From the NCBI GenBank assembly GCA_040375675.1, contig JBEIRY010000050.1, positions 1 to 12,064 of the forward strand: 12,064 bases of DNA, read 5' to 3'. Of this stretch, positions 4,566 to 12,064 are shown one piece after another (position 1 is the first letter of the stretch; each line of letters begins with the position of its first letter). A program made the position numbers and the translations under genes. Under the pieces are notes generated by a model that was not told the origin of the DNA, did not search any database, and saw only the letters and a program-made list of their open reading frames with translations. This DNA is from CAIUSP01 sp040375675. Lineage in GTDB: Bacteria; Actinomycetota; Thermoleophilia; Solirubrobacterales; 70-9.

Positions 4566-7136
4566 TCACTCGTAGCTCAGGGCATCTACTACGTCGAGTT
4601 TCGCTGCACGACGGGCCGGGACGATCGCGGCAATCAGGCCGAGTAGAACCGCAGCCACCGCCACCGCCACCATGGTGCCGATCGGCGGGCTGTAGACGAC
4701 ACCTGGAACACCGGCTGCCAAACCCTGGAGAAGTGCCCAGCCCAATCCGACCCCGATCGTTATGCCGAGCACAGCCCCGATCAGACTGATGATCAAGCTC
4801 TCGTTGGCGATCGTACGGCGGATCTGCCAGCGAGTGGCTCCGAGGGCGCGAAGTACACCGATCTCACGGGTGCGCTCGAGGACCGACATCGAGAGCGTAT
4901 TCACGATCCCGAAGAGGCTGGCGAGGATTGCGACCGCGACCAGTGCGTTGAAGAAGCCGAACTGCTGGGAGATCTGCGACTCGACCTCGGACTTGATCTC
5001 GTCGTTTGAGAGCACGGTCAGGTTGGGGTACTGATTTTCGAGCAGGCGCTCTATCTCACGCTTGACCTTGGCCCGCGAATCGACCGAGTCGGCCTTGACC
5101 GCGATCTGCGTGTCGGAGGTGATGCCGTAGACCCGCGACATCTTCTCCAGAGACATCGAGACCGTCTGGCCTCCGGCGAGGATCGTGTCGACTATCGCGA
5201 CCACAGGAGCCCGCTCGACTCCGGAAGCCCCCTCGAGGAGCATCTCGTCCCCTATCTCTATCCCCGCTTCCTCGGCGTAACCCTTTCCGACCGTAAGCGC
5301 GCCCTGGGCCACCCGCGCGTAGGCCTCGGTGCGGGTCAGGTTGCCGGTGTCTATCTGCGAGCTGTCCACCTTGTCGTAGACGGTGGGATCGAAGCCGAAA
5401 AGCAGACCTTGAGGTCCGTTTCCCTTGCGGCCCGCTACCTGTGGCAGTTGCGCTGTGGCAACGAGGCGCTCGGGAGTGGCAACGCCTACTCCGGGGAGGC
5501 TTGAGATCTTGCCGAGCACGGAAGGCGCGAGAGACTGCTGCGGACCCGCACCAGGGTTGAGGCCACGCGGCTGGACCGTGAGATCGCGAGCGAAGGCCCG
5601 ATCGAACTCCCGCTCGATCGAGTTGAGGAAGCTGGAACCGAGGCTGTTGATGCCGACGACCAGAGCAAGTCCGATCAAAAGAGCCGTGGCCGTGGCGGCG
5701 GTGCGGGTGGGATTGGCCCGAGCAGAGTCGGAGGCGAGCCGACCCTCGATCGGCGCGATCTTGCTTACCGGCCAGGAGAGGAGTCGCGAGAGAGGTGAGA
5801 CCACGAACGGAGCCAGCAGGGCGATGCCGAAGAAGATGGCGATGATCCCTCCGATGCCTGCGGCTACTACGGCCGGGGTCGTCTGATCTGCCGCACCGAG
5901 AGTGAATGCACCGAAGAGACCGGGCGCGACCAGACAAATCCCGATCAGAGCACGAATCGGTTTGGGGCGTGACCGCAGACCCTCGGAGCCCAGCACCGCA
6001 CGGATCGGGGCGATCCTGCCAGCGCGAAGGGCCGGGATCAGCGAGCCAGCCGTGGCGGTGATCAGACCCATCAGGATGCCTGCTACGGGAGCGGCGGCGG
6101 TCCACTGAAGAGCACCAACCGGGAGACCGATCGAACGAAGCAGCGCGATCAGTGCCAAAGCGATTCCTACCCCTCCCAGTATCCCGAGTAGCGACCCGGC
6201 GACCCCCAGGGTGGAGGACTCGGTCAGGACGGAGCGCACCACCATCGCTCGACTCGCGCCGAGCGTCCGCTGCATCCCGATCTCGCGCATTCGCTGGAGG
6301 ACGGTCATGTTGAAGCTGTTGAAGATCAGGAACCCTCCTACGAAGAGAGCCATGCCGGCGAAGAAGTAGAGGATCACATTCAGGGCCTGGAGCTGGCTTT
6401 GAATCTGATCGCTCTTGCCCTGAGGCGTTATCACCTCGACCCCGGGCCCGAACTCGTCGTCGAGCTTGCGTTTGACTTGATCGACCGCACCGGTTCCCTC
6501 CTCGCTGACCACCGCCTGGATCTCGCTCCAGCCCTGTGGCTGCCCGAACGCCCGTCGGGCCTCTCCGAGAGGAAGAAAACCGAATCCCTCGCCGCCGAAG
6601 TCCACCCCGGTAGAGAACTTGAACAGGCCCGTAACTCGGTACTCCCTGATACCGGTGGGCGTCGCGAGTGAGGCGGTGTCGCCCACCTGAAGTCCGTTGG
6701 CCTCGGCCCAGCTGGCCTCCAACTCGGTCTCTCGCCCCTTTCGGACCTTGCGTCCGGAGACGATCTCCAGATCCGAGTAGCTCTGACCCTCGACGGTGGT
6801 GCCCGCTGCGTTCAACTCCGCTCCGGGACCGTTCGCGCCGACCAGCGAGAGCACAGCGGTGAGCTGCCCGACCGCCGAATCGACCCCTTGCGTAGTGCGA
6901 ACGCGCGACAGGGCGTCCTCGGGGAGGGATCCGGCATCGGAGGTGGCTGCAAGGACCAGATCCGCCTTTCCGTAGATCGAGTCGTAGAGATCAGTGAAGG
7001 TGCGCTGGATCGTGGTCGTGAGCAGCAGGACCCCGACGATCATCCCCGTTCCGAGGACGATCCCCGAAACGGTGAGAAGCAGCCTCCCTCGCCGTGAGGA
7101 GAGCTGGCGCAGAGTAACCGCGGTGTAAGACCTCAT
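4566..7136 (-). CDS. ABC transporter permease, MacB/FtsX type (two FtsX domains)
   Basis: An 856-residue inner-membrane protein, the membrane partner of the ATPase encoded directly upstream. I count ten likely membrane segments: about 18-41, 251-276, 308-333, 346-370, 395-415, 422-447, 478-504, 728-752, 780-803 and 818-840. Two large outside domains (about 45-245 and 510-725) resemble the MacB periplasmic core. Each FtsX half has the typical stretch after its first core helix: MREIGMQRTLGASRAMVVRS (283-302) and TREIGVLRALGATRWQIRRT (756-775). The C-terminus VPARRAAKLDVVDALSYE is also typical. Such permeases usually do not form a channel but pass force from the ATPase to envelope lipoproteins, peptides or lipids; LolCDE and MacB are examples. 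Substrate is unknown. The ATG overlaps the ATPase stop by 4 bp, with AGGAAG just ahead. It is the last gene of its unit. Confidence 0.92.
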   Translation of the reverse strand: MRSYTAVTLRQLSSRRGRLLLTVSGIVLGTGMIVGVLLLTTTIQRTFTDLYDSIYGKADLVLAATSDAGSLPEDALSRVRTTQGVDSAVGQLTAVLSLVGANGPGAELNAAGTTVEGQSYSDLEIVSGRKVRKGRETELEASWAEANGLQVGDTASLATPTGIREYRVTGLFKFSTGVDFGGEGFGFLPLGEARRAFGQPQGWSEIQAVVSEEGTGAVDQVKRKLDDEFGPGVEVITPQGKSDQIQSQLQALNVILYFFAGMALFVGGFLIFNSFNMTVLQRMREIGMQRTLGASRAMVVRSVLTESSTLGVAGSLLGILGGVGIALALIALLRSIGLPVGALQWTAAAPVAGILMGLITATAGSLIPALRAGRIAPIRAVLGSEGLRSRPKPIRALIGICLVAPGLFGAFTLGAADQTTPAVVAAGIGGIIAIFFGIALLAPFVVSPLSRLLSWPVSKIAPIEGRLASDSARANPTRTAATATALLIGLALVVGINSLGSSFLNSIEREFDRAFARDLTVQPRGLNPGAGPQQSLAPSVLGKISSLPGVGVATPERLVATAQLPQVAGRKGNGPQGLLFGFDPTVYDKVDSSQIDTGNLTRTEAYARVAQGALTVGKGYAEEAGIEIGDEMLLEGASGVERAPVVAIVDTILAGGQTVSMSLEKMSRVYGITSDTQIAVKADSVDSRAKVKREIERLLENQYPNLTVLSNDEIKSEVESQISQQFGFFNALVAVAILASLFGIVNTLSMSVLERTREIGVLRALGATRWQIRRTIANESLIISLIGAVLGITIGVGLGWALLQGLAAGVPGVVYSPPIGTMVAVAVAAVLLGLIAAIVPARRAAKLDVVDALSYE

Positions 7137-7987
7137 CGCTTCCTGCGAGTTGGCTTTGCAGCCGCGCGGCGCTTCTTGGTCTTGCCCTTGGTCTTGGTCT
7201 TGGTGGCTGGAGTCTCGAGCTTCGCGAATGCCCTGATCACCCGTGCACTGTCCCCACCGGCGACCTCGCCAGCCGACTTCCCGTCGCGAAGGAAGGAAAC
7301 CCTCCCCGCGACAGCAGCGGCGGTGGTGTCATGGGTTACCAGGACGATCGTGTGTCCCTCGTCGGCATTCAACTCCGAGAGCAGGTCGAGGACGGTCGCC
7401 TCTGAGCGAGAATCGAGATTCCCGGTCGGCTCATCGGCAAGGACCAGTTCGGGCTCCAGCAGGAGGGCCCGTGCGATCGAGACCCGCTGCTGCTCGCCGC
7501 CCGACAACTCCGAGGGAAGGTGGTGCTCGCGACGACCGAGACCAACCCGCTTGAGCAGGGTGCGCGCTCTCTTTTCGATCTTGGGGTCCCTCCGACCGGC
7601 GATCAGCGCCGGCAACATCACGTTCTCGAGCGCGTTGAGCGATGCCAGGAGGTTGAAGAACTGGAAGACGAACCCGATCTTCTCGCGCCGAAGCAGAGTG
7701 AGGCCGCGGTCATCGAGCCCTTCGAAGTTCTCACCGGCCAGCGCGATCGTGCCGGATGTCGGGGTCTCCAGGGCGCCGAGCAGATGCAGGAGGGTGCTCT
7801 TGCCGGACCCAGACGGGCCCATGATCGCAACCATCTCGCCCTTCTCGACTTGGAAGTCGAGTCGATCGAGGGCCTTGACCAGGCTCGTTCCGGAGCCGTA
7901 GCGCTTGCTCAGCTTGCGGGCATCGATCGCAGGTATCGCAGCAGCCTTGTCTGTTCGCCCGCCAGAACGCTTGGAGCGGGAGCTCAT
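7133..7987 (-). CDS. ABC transporter ATP-binding protein, MacB/LolD type, with basic C-terminal tail
   Basis: A 284-residue cytoplasmic ATPase that powers the FtsX-type permease encoded next. Walker A is GPSGSGKST (57-65), Q-loop Gln109 is in FVFQFFNLLASLNALENVML, the signature is LSGGEQQR (161-168), Walker B is LVLADEPTGNLD (181-192) and the switch His219 is in VLVTHD. The FQFFNLL and ADEPTGNLDS segments are typical of the LolD/MacB group. Residues about 262-284 form a Lys/Arg/Thr-rich tail (TKTKTKGKTKKRR...) not found in standard LolD proteins; its DNA is a run of AAG/ACC repeats (about 7171-7206). The N-terminal 15 residues are also basic and lack fold. Although the frame stays open upstream to 8509, ATG at 7987 overlaps the PGI/PMI stop (ATGA), and the upstream part is the shadow of that gene. 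Its stop overlaps the permease start, again as ATGA. Confidence 0.93.
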   Translation of the reverse strand: MSSRSKRSGGRTDKAAAIPAIDARKLSKRYGSGTSLVKALDRLDFQVEKGEMVAIMGPSGSGKSTLLHLLGALETPTSGTIALAGENFEGLDDRGLTLLRREKIGFVFQFFNLLASLNALENVMLPALIAGRRDPKIEKRARTLLKRVGLGRREHHLPSELSGGEQQRVSIARALLLEPELVLADEPTGNLDSRSEATVLDLLSELNADEGHTIVLVTHDTTAAAVAGRVSFLRDGKSAGEVAGGDSARVIRAFAKLETPATKTKTKGKTKKRRAAAKPTRRKR

Positions 7988-9009
7988 TGGCGCCCGAGCC
8001 TCGACTTCAACTCGTCGATTGCGACCACCGGCGTCGGGTCGATACCGGCCATCGCGGCCAGTTGAAGCGAGACGAGGTCTCCCAGCATCACGGCCTCGAA
8101 CATCCGGGCAGTGCGGGTCTCTCCCACCGACTCGGAGAAGATCACCGGCGGTGAACCCTTGGTGGCCGAGATGATCTCGCCGGTCAGCTGAAAGCGCTCG
8201 CGCTCTCGCGGGTGCTGATCGGAGTCGAGAAGCATCACCGCGGCGAAACCCTCGTCGATTCCCCAACCGGCGATCTCGTTGTGATCGGCCTCCGGGAGAC
8301 TCGACTTGAAGCAGTGGCGCAGGGCGTTCTCGTTTACCTGGCACTTCCAGCGATAGGCGATCGGGTCGGTGAGATCGCTGCCGTAGACGATCGGCGTCGA
8401 GTCTCCGATCGCCTCTGCGATCTCGCGCGAACGAACTGCGATCACGTCCCGCCGCTCGTCGAGGTGCGCGGCGGCGGAATCGATCTCGGAGTGGAGCCCG
8501 GGTCCGCAACCAGCGAGCCTCGCGGCCTCGGTCGCGACCGCGAACATGTAGGCGACCGCAGCGCGTGGCTGGAGTATCCCCGGGAGCCCGATCACCGGCA
8601 CGCCGTCGGCGCGGGCGGCCTCGGCAAGCGCGCCGCCGGTAGTGGCAGCGATCCTCGGCGCACCGAGTGCCTCGGCGGCGGCGTAGCAGGCAAGCGTCTC
8701 CTCGGTTTCACCGGAGTAGCTCGAGCAGCAGACGAGCGAATCGGTCGGCGCCCAGCTGGGTATTTCGTAGCCACGCACCGGGATCAGCGGTTTGGTCAGG
8801 CGGTCGCCATAGGCAGCGGCAGCGAGGTCGCCGCCTACGCCGGATCCTCCGACTCCGCAGACGAGTGCCATCGGGGCCTCGGTCTCTTCGAGACCAGCAG
8901 AGGAGATTCGCCAGAGCGCGTCGCGGAGGTGGTCTCCGAGGGCCAGCACGTCATCGAGCAGACCACTCGGGTCGTTCTCGCGGATCTGTGAAAGAGGGTC
9001 CTCGCTCAT
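7984..9009 (-). CDS. Bifunctional phosphoglucose/phosphomannose isomerase (SIS domain)
   Basis: A 341-residue cytoplasmic isomerase that should interconvert fructose 6-phosphate with glucose 6-phosphate and mannose 6-phosphate. The first SIS half has GVGGSGVGGDLAAAAYGDRL (52-71) and the phosphate-binding SYSGETEETL (97-106). The second half has PIVYGS (206-211) and the signature of the archaeal/actinobacterial PGI/PMI family: QVNENALRHCFKSSLPEADHNEIAGW (224-249, given here as motif landmarks). Glu227 and His243 match the proposed catalytic Glu and His, and Lys335 in IDELKSRL the C-terminal Lys. In the phosphate loop the family often has SGNTEET; here it is SGETEET. ATG at 9009 lies 1 bp after the stop of the GMPP-like gene. 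GTG at 9030 would add seven residues and overlap that gene by 20 bp; I prefer ATG. With the GMPP-like enzyme it would feed GDP-mannose synthesis if a phosphomannomutase is supplied from elsewhere. Confidence 0.88.
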   Translation of the reverse strand: MSEDPLSQIRENDPSGLLDDVLALGDHLRDALWRISSAGLEETEAPMALVCGVGGSGVGGDLAAAAYGDRLTKPLIPVRGYEIPSWAPTDSLVCCSSYSGETEETLACYAAAEALGAPRIAATTGGALAEAARADGVPVIGLPGILQPRAAVAYMFAVATEAARLAGCGPGLHSEIDSAAAHLDERRDVIAVRSREIAEAIGDSTPIVYGSDLTDPIAYRWKCQVNENALRHCFKSSLPEADHNEIAGWGIDEGFAAVMLLDSDQHPRERERFQLTGEIISATKGSPPVIFSESVGETRTARMFEAVMLGDLVSLQLAAMAGIDPTPVVAIDELKSRLGRQ

Positions 9010-9010
9010 C

Positions 9011-10048
9011 TCAACCAGAGAGCCTTTCACCTTCGGCGGCTACGGTGCCCTCCGGTATAGCTGCGCCAGGTTCTACTTGAACGCCGGCGGAGAGAATCGA
9101 ACCGCTGACGGCGGCCCCGTCGCCGATTTCGCAGCCCGCAAAGAGAGCTGATCCGGCAACGCTTGCACCATCTCCCACCTGGCAGCCAGATTCGAGCACG
9201 GTGCCCGGGCCGACCGTGGCGCCTGAAGCGACGCTCGCCCCCGAGCCGATCAGGGCCGGTGCCACCACGGTCGCCGTTTCAGAGACATCTGCATCTGATG
9301 CGATGTGGATGCCGTCAGAGCCCAGTTCATCAGTAATGGCGGTTCGCACTTTGCCGGAGAGGATGTCCTCGGTTGCCTGAAGGAAGCGATCAGGGGTACC
9401 TATATCCATCCAGTACCCCTCGAGCCTGACCCCATAGAGCGATCCTTCCTCGGCGAGCAGCGGGAATACCTCGCGCTCGATCGAAACTGGCTTGCCTGGC
9501 TCGATCAGATCGAAGACGGAAGCGTCGAGCAGGTAGATACCGGCGTTGATCTCGTCGGTCCCCGGATCGGCCCCGGGCTCGGGCTTTTCGCGGAACTCTG
9601 AGACCTTGCCGTCAGGATCTGTGAAGACCAGCCCGTAAGAACTCGGGTCTTCGACCGGATACAGGCCGATCGTCGCCCTTGCGCCACTTGCCTCGTGGAC
9701 CTCGACCAACTTGGAGAGATCTAGATCCGAGAGTATGTCGCCGTTCATCGCAAAGAAGGTCTGTCCAACCAGATCACGGCAGTGTCCTATCGCCCCGGCG
9801 GTTCCGAGCGGTTCCGGCTCGACCTCATAGACCAGGCGCGGACCGGTGGCGCCGTCGAGGGCGCTCTTCATGCCATCGGCGAGATAGCCACAGGAGAGGA
9901 TGACCTCATCTACCCCGTGCTGCTCGAGCCAGTCGATCGTGTACGCGGTGAACGGCTTGCCGCATAAGGGGAGAACCGTCTTCGGAACCGTCTCGGTCAA
10001 GGGCCGCAGACGGGTTCCCTCACCGCCGGCAAGCACCACCGCCTGCAT
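9011..10048 (-). CDS. GMPP-like mannose-1-phosphate guanylyltransferase / sugar nucleotidyltransferase
   Basis: A 345-residue cytoplasmic enzyme likely to make GDP-mannose from mannose 1-phosphate and GTP. The N-terminus MQAVVLAGGEGTRLRPLT is the NTP-binding loop; VPKTVLPLCGKP (21-32) holds the conserved Lys23, with Thr instead of the usual Pro after it. LGTAGAIGH is at 81-89, the metal-binding Asp is in NGDILSD (102-108), FREKPEPG at 152-159 and NAGIYLLD at 168-175. VSIEREVFPLL (188-198) plus GYWMDIGTPDRFLQA (211-225) are strongly GMPPB-like, which is why I favour mannose over glucose. From about 262 come hexapeptide repeats (ALIGSGASVASGATVGPG and onward) of a left-handed beta-helix. The ATG overlaps the last base of the dehydrogenase stop (TGATG), with GAAGG nine bases ahead. 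PGI/PMI follows 1 bp later. A glucose-1-phosphate thymidylyl- or uridylyltransferase is the alternative. Confidence 0.88.
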   Translation of the reverse strand: MQAVVLAGGEGTRLRPLTETVPKTVLPLCGKPFTAYTIDWLEQHGVDEVILSCGYLADGMKSALDGATGPRLVYEVEPEPLGTAGAIGHCRDLVGQTFFAMNGDILSDLDLSKLVEVHEASGARATIGLYPVEDPSSYGLVFTDPDGKVSEFREKPEPGADPGTDEINAGIYLLDASVFDLIEPGKPVSIEREVFPLLAEEGSLYGVRLEGYWMDIGTPDRFLQATEDILSGKVRTAITDELGSDGIHIASDADVSETATVVAPALIGSGASVASGATVGPGTVLESGCQVGDGASVAGSALFAGCEIGDGAAVSGSILSAGVQVEPGAAIPEGTVAAEGERLSG

Positions 10049-11349
10049 CAGGCCGTGCCTTCGCGACGCGGTCGACCGATCGACTCGATCACGAGACCCG
10101 CTGCCAGCAGAGCGTCTGCAGGCAGGCAGTTACGGCCGTCGATCACCAGATTGCCGGACATCGCCAATGCTGCAGCCGACCAGTCGAGATCTGCGAACTC
10201 CGGCCACTCGGTAACAACGACCGCGGCGTCGGCCTGATCGACGGCGGCGAGAGCCGAGTCTGCGAGGGCAACATCAGGCAGAACCTCAGCCGCCGTCTGG
10301 GCGGCAACCGGGTCGTAGCCGGTCACCTCAGCGCCGGCCTCCTCGAGACGGTGGGCCAGGAAGATGCTCGAGGCTTCGCGCATGTCGTCGGTTCCGGGCT
10401 TGAACGAGAGGCCGAGCAGAGCAATCCGCTTGCCAGAGAGATCACCGAGGTTGTCCGTGAGCTTGTCCATCACCCGCTGCTTTTGGCGGTCGTTTACCTC
10501 GATCACCGCGCTCAGCAGCTGGAATGAGTAGCCGGAGCTACCAGCAAGCGCCTGCAGCGCGCGTACATCTTTTGGAAAGCAGGAGCCTCCGTAACCGAGT
10601 CCCGGGTTGAGGAATCCGGCACCGATCCGCGGGTCGAGACCCATCCCTTCTGCGACTTCTGCGACATCGGCTCCGACCTGTTCGGAGACGTTTGCAATCT
10701 CGTTGACGAAGCTGATCTTGGTGGCGAGGAATGCGTTGGAGGCGAGCTTGATCATCTCTGCGCTGGCAAGGCCTGTGCGCTGGACGGGCGCTCCCAGTGG
10801 GCTGTAAAGAGCCTCGACCAGGTCGGCGGAGGAGGCGGAGGACTCGTCGGCCCCAACCACTACCCGGGCGGGAGAGCGAAAGTCCTCCATCGCTGAGCCT
10901 TCGCGCAGGAACTCCGGGCAAGAGACATATGCCGTCTCCGGATTGGCTGCGCGGATGCGATCGCCGGTGCCGGCAGGAACGGTGCTCTTCATCACGATCG
11001 AAGGACCGCTCAAAGCAGCCACCTCGGCGGTGGATGCATCCACCGCGTCGAGATTCGCCTCGCCGGTTTCGGTAGACGGAGTTCCAACGCAGACGAACGC
11101 CAACTCGCAATCCGAGAGATCACCGATCTGATCTGTGAACTCGATTCGCTCACCACATGCCTCGAGCACCGCTGCGAGGTCGGGCTCGTGAAAGGGGATC
11201 TCGCCCGCGCGCAACGAGGCGAGGCGGTCGGGGTTGGTTTCGATTCCGATCAGGCGATGACCCATCTCGGCAAAGCCGGCCGCAGTGACGAGGCCGACCC
11301 AGCCGCAGCCGACCACTCCAACCGGTGCTGCTGCGCCTTCCGCATTCAT
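10048..11349 (-). CDS. UDP-glucose 6-dehydrogenase (UDP-glucose/GDP-mannose dehydrogenase family)
   Basis: A 433-residue cytoplasmic enzyme that should oxidise UDP-glucose to UDP-glucuronate with two NAD+. The NAD-binding fold starts at once (VGVVGCGWVGLVTAAGFAEM, 10-29), with FVCVGTPS at 85-92 and MKSTVPAGTGD at 120-130. The central domain has PEFLREG (145-151) and EMIKLASNAFLATKISFVNE (198-217) with conserved Lys201 and Asn205. The catalytic Cys257 lies in GYGGSCFPKD (252-261). LLGLSFKPGTDDMREASS (311-328) opens the UDP-binding C-terminal domain. GDP-mannose dehydrogenase is a possible alternative given the GMPP-like gene next door, but FLREG and length fit Ugd well. An open frame runs up to 11412 and overlaps the LCP gene; ATG at 11349 is preferred because the fold starts right after it, 19 bp past the LCP stop. 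AGG four bases ahead is a weak ribosome binding site. Confidence 0.9.
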   Translation of the reverse strand: MNAEGAAAPVGVVGCGWVGLVTAAGFAEMGHRLIGIETNPDRLASLRAGEIPFHEPDLAAVLEACGERIEFTDQIGDLSDCELAFVCVGTPSTETGEANLDAVDASTAEVAALSGPSIVMKSTVPAGTGDRIRAANPETAYVSCPEFLREGSAMEDFRSPARVVVGADESSASSADLVEALYSPLGAPVQRTGLASAEMIKLASNAFLATKISFVNEIANVSEQVGADVAEVAEGMGLDPRIGAGFLNPGLGYGGSCFPKDVRALQALAGSSGYSFQLLSAVIEVNDRQKQRVMDKLTDNLGDLSGKRIALLGLSFKPGTDDMREASSIFLAHRLEEAGAEVTGYDPVAAQTAAEVLPDVALADSALAAVDQADAAVVVTEWPEFADLDWSAAALAMSGNLVIDGRNCLPADALLAAGLVIESIGRPRREGTA

Positions 11350-11368
11350 CAGACCTGAATCCCTGTTG

Positions 11369-12064
11369 CTACTTGCCCGCTGTTCCGGGCCTCGTGTACT
11401 CGCGCATTCCACGGGCGAGCTCGATCATCGCGCGCGACGAGAGAGCCTCGGTCAGCGTGTTGTTTACCCAGAAGGAGCCCTCATCGTTCTTCCACGCCAC
11501 CAGCCTGAGGCGGCCGCCATCGTAGAAGAGGAGATATTTCTGCTTGCCGAAGGTGCGCTCCTCTGACGGACTCTGGAGGATCGGCGGGTTCTTCCAGGCG
11601 GTGCCCTGGAAGCCGTAGTACTCGTTCAGGCCCGGATAGGAGAAGACCCACTTGTAGGCAGCGCGCTGATCGCGTGGCGGGGCGTCGGGTCCGACGTGGT
11701 TCATCTCGTATCCGCGAGGATTCTGGCCGTAGTCGCTTCCCGAGGGCAGAACGGTCGGGTAGTAGAGCGGCAAGGTAGCGCTGGGGACGTGGTTGAACAG
11801 TCCCTTGACCAGCACCTTGCCGTAGCTCGTGGGATCGAGTGAGACATCGGACAGAGACTCGATCTTTCGCGGTTTCGACTTCTTCGGCTTTGCCGGGGCT
11901 GGGCTCGACTTCTTGTCCTTCTTGGGAGCTGCATCCGGCAGGGGTTGGCCTTTGAGCCCGAGAAGCTGATCTACCGCAGCCTGAATGGAGGAGGCGGATG
12001 CGTAGACGAAGCTCGGGCCGATATCCACGGGCAGCTCGACCTGGCGCAGCTCCGAGCTACGCGC
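11369..12064 (-). CDS. LCP (LytR-CpsA-Psr) family protein, C-terminal part (partial at the window edge)
   Basis: The frame is open to the end of the window, so the N-terminus, membrane anchor and catalytic LCP core are not visible; 231 residues remain. The first part (LRQVELPVDIGPSFVYASAS, then AAVDQLLG) looks like the end of an LCP core followed by a short helical segment. A Lys/Pro/Ser linker (about 46-67, KKDKKSSPAPAKPKKSKPRK) leads into a C-terminal domain with PLYYPTVLP, YEMNHVGPDAP, GLNEYYGFQGTAWKNPPIL, KYLLFYDGGRLRLVAWK and FWVNNTLTEALSSRAMIELA. I associate this tail with LCP proteins of Solirubrobacterales, from memory of the family rather than a search. LCP enzymes move lipid-linked glycopolymers onto peptidoglycan outside the membrane, which suits a position in front of sugar-nucleotide genes. 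The GTG at 12026-12028 is an internal codon, not a start. Confidence 0.62.
   Translation of the reverse strand, partial: ARSSELRQVELPVDIGPSFVYASASSIQAAVDQLLGLKGQPLPDAAPKKDKKSSPAPAKPKKSKPRKIESLSDVSLDPTSYGKVLVKGLFNHVPSATLPLYYPTVLPSGSDYGQNPRGYEMNHVGPDAPPRDQRAAYKWVFSYPGLNEYYGFQGTAWKNPPILQSPSEERTFGKQKYLLFYDGGRLRLVAWKNDEGSFWVNNTLTEALSSRAMIELARGMREYTRPGTAGK

Noticed and set aside
7988..8509. Upstream extension of the ABC ATPase frame by 174 codons, as if a fusion protein
   Set aside because: The extension is Arg-rich shadow sequence of the PGI/PMI gene in another frame. The ATGA overlap at 7984-7987 gives a natural start for the ATPase.
1..12064. Mobile element, prophage, CRISPR array, tRNA or rRNA
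   Set aside because: No transposase, integrase, direct-repeat array, tRNA-like cloverleaf or rRNA segment was recognised on either strand; genes are densely packed housekeeping and envelope functions.

Overview
The window reads as chromosomal DNA from a high-GC bacterium. The gene content suggests an actinobacterium of the Thermoleophilia / Solirubrobacterales kind. The reasons are the strong G/C bias at third codon positions, an LCP-type protein with the C-terminal tail I associate with that group, a SIS-domain PGI/PMI, and an ArfB whose GGQ region reads GPGGQHANVT. This placement is an inference from protein character; no rRNA or other marker is present. Eight of the ten genes are on the minus strand. 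I see no mobile element, tRNA, rRNA or CRISPR array.

Region A (12064 down to 4566, minus strand) looks like one transcription unit. In order of transcription it holds: the C-terminal end of an LCP-family cell-wall glycopolymer transferase (partial at the window edge), a UDP-glucose/GDP-mannose dehydrogenase family protein (probably UDP-glucose 6-dehydrogenase), a GMPP-like sugar-nucleotidyltransferase, a bifunctional phosphoglucose/phosphomannose isomerase, and an ABC transporter made of an ATPase and an 856-residue MacB/FtsX-type permease. Spacing is 19 bp, then a 1-bp overlap, 1 bp, a 4-bp ATGA overlap and another 4-bp ATGA overlap. The sugar genes would supply UDP-glucuronate and part of a GDP-mannose route for a wall polymer that the LCP protein could attach. 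The phosphomannomutase step is not in the window.

Region B (3057 to 4522, plus strand) holds arfB, a ribosome-rescue peptidyl-tRNA hydrolase, followed by an unrecognised lipoprotein gene with its own promoter-like sequence. The lipoprotein gene converges on the ABC permease. A perfect 8-bp hairpin straddles its stop codon and is the best candidate terminator between the two units.

Region C (2906 down to 1, minus strand) is divergent from arfB. It holds an archaeal-type S-adenosylhomocysteine hydrolase that starts at TTG with a good ribosome binding site. A second sugar-nucleotidyltransferase follows 4 bp later, then a ComF-type phosphoribosyltransferase cut by the window edge. The 150-bp divergent spacer contains a hairpin and weak promoter-like elements.

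Most of this is housekeeping and envelope metabolism. The parts most worth a second look are the unassigned lipoprotein, the coupling of a MacB-type ABC transporter to the sugar-nucleotide operon, the ahcY-nucleotidyltransferase pairing, and several hairpins at gene boundaries.
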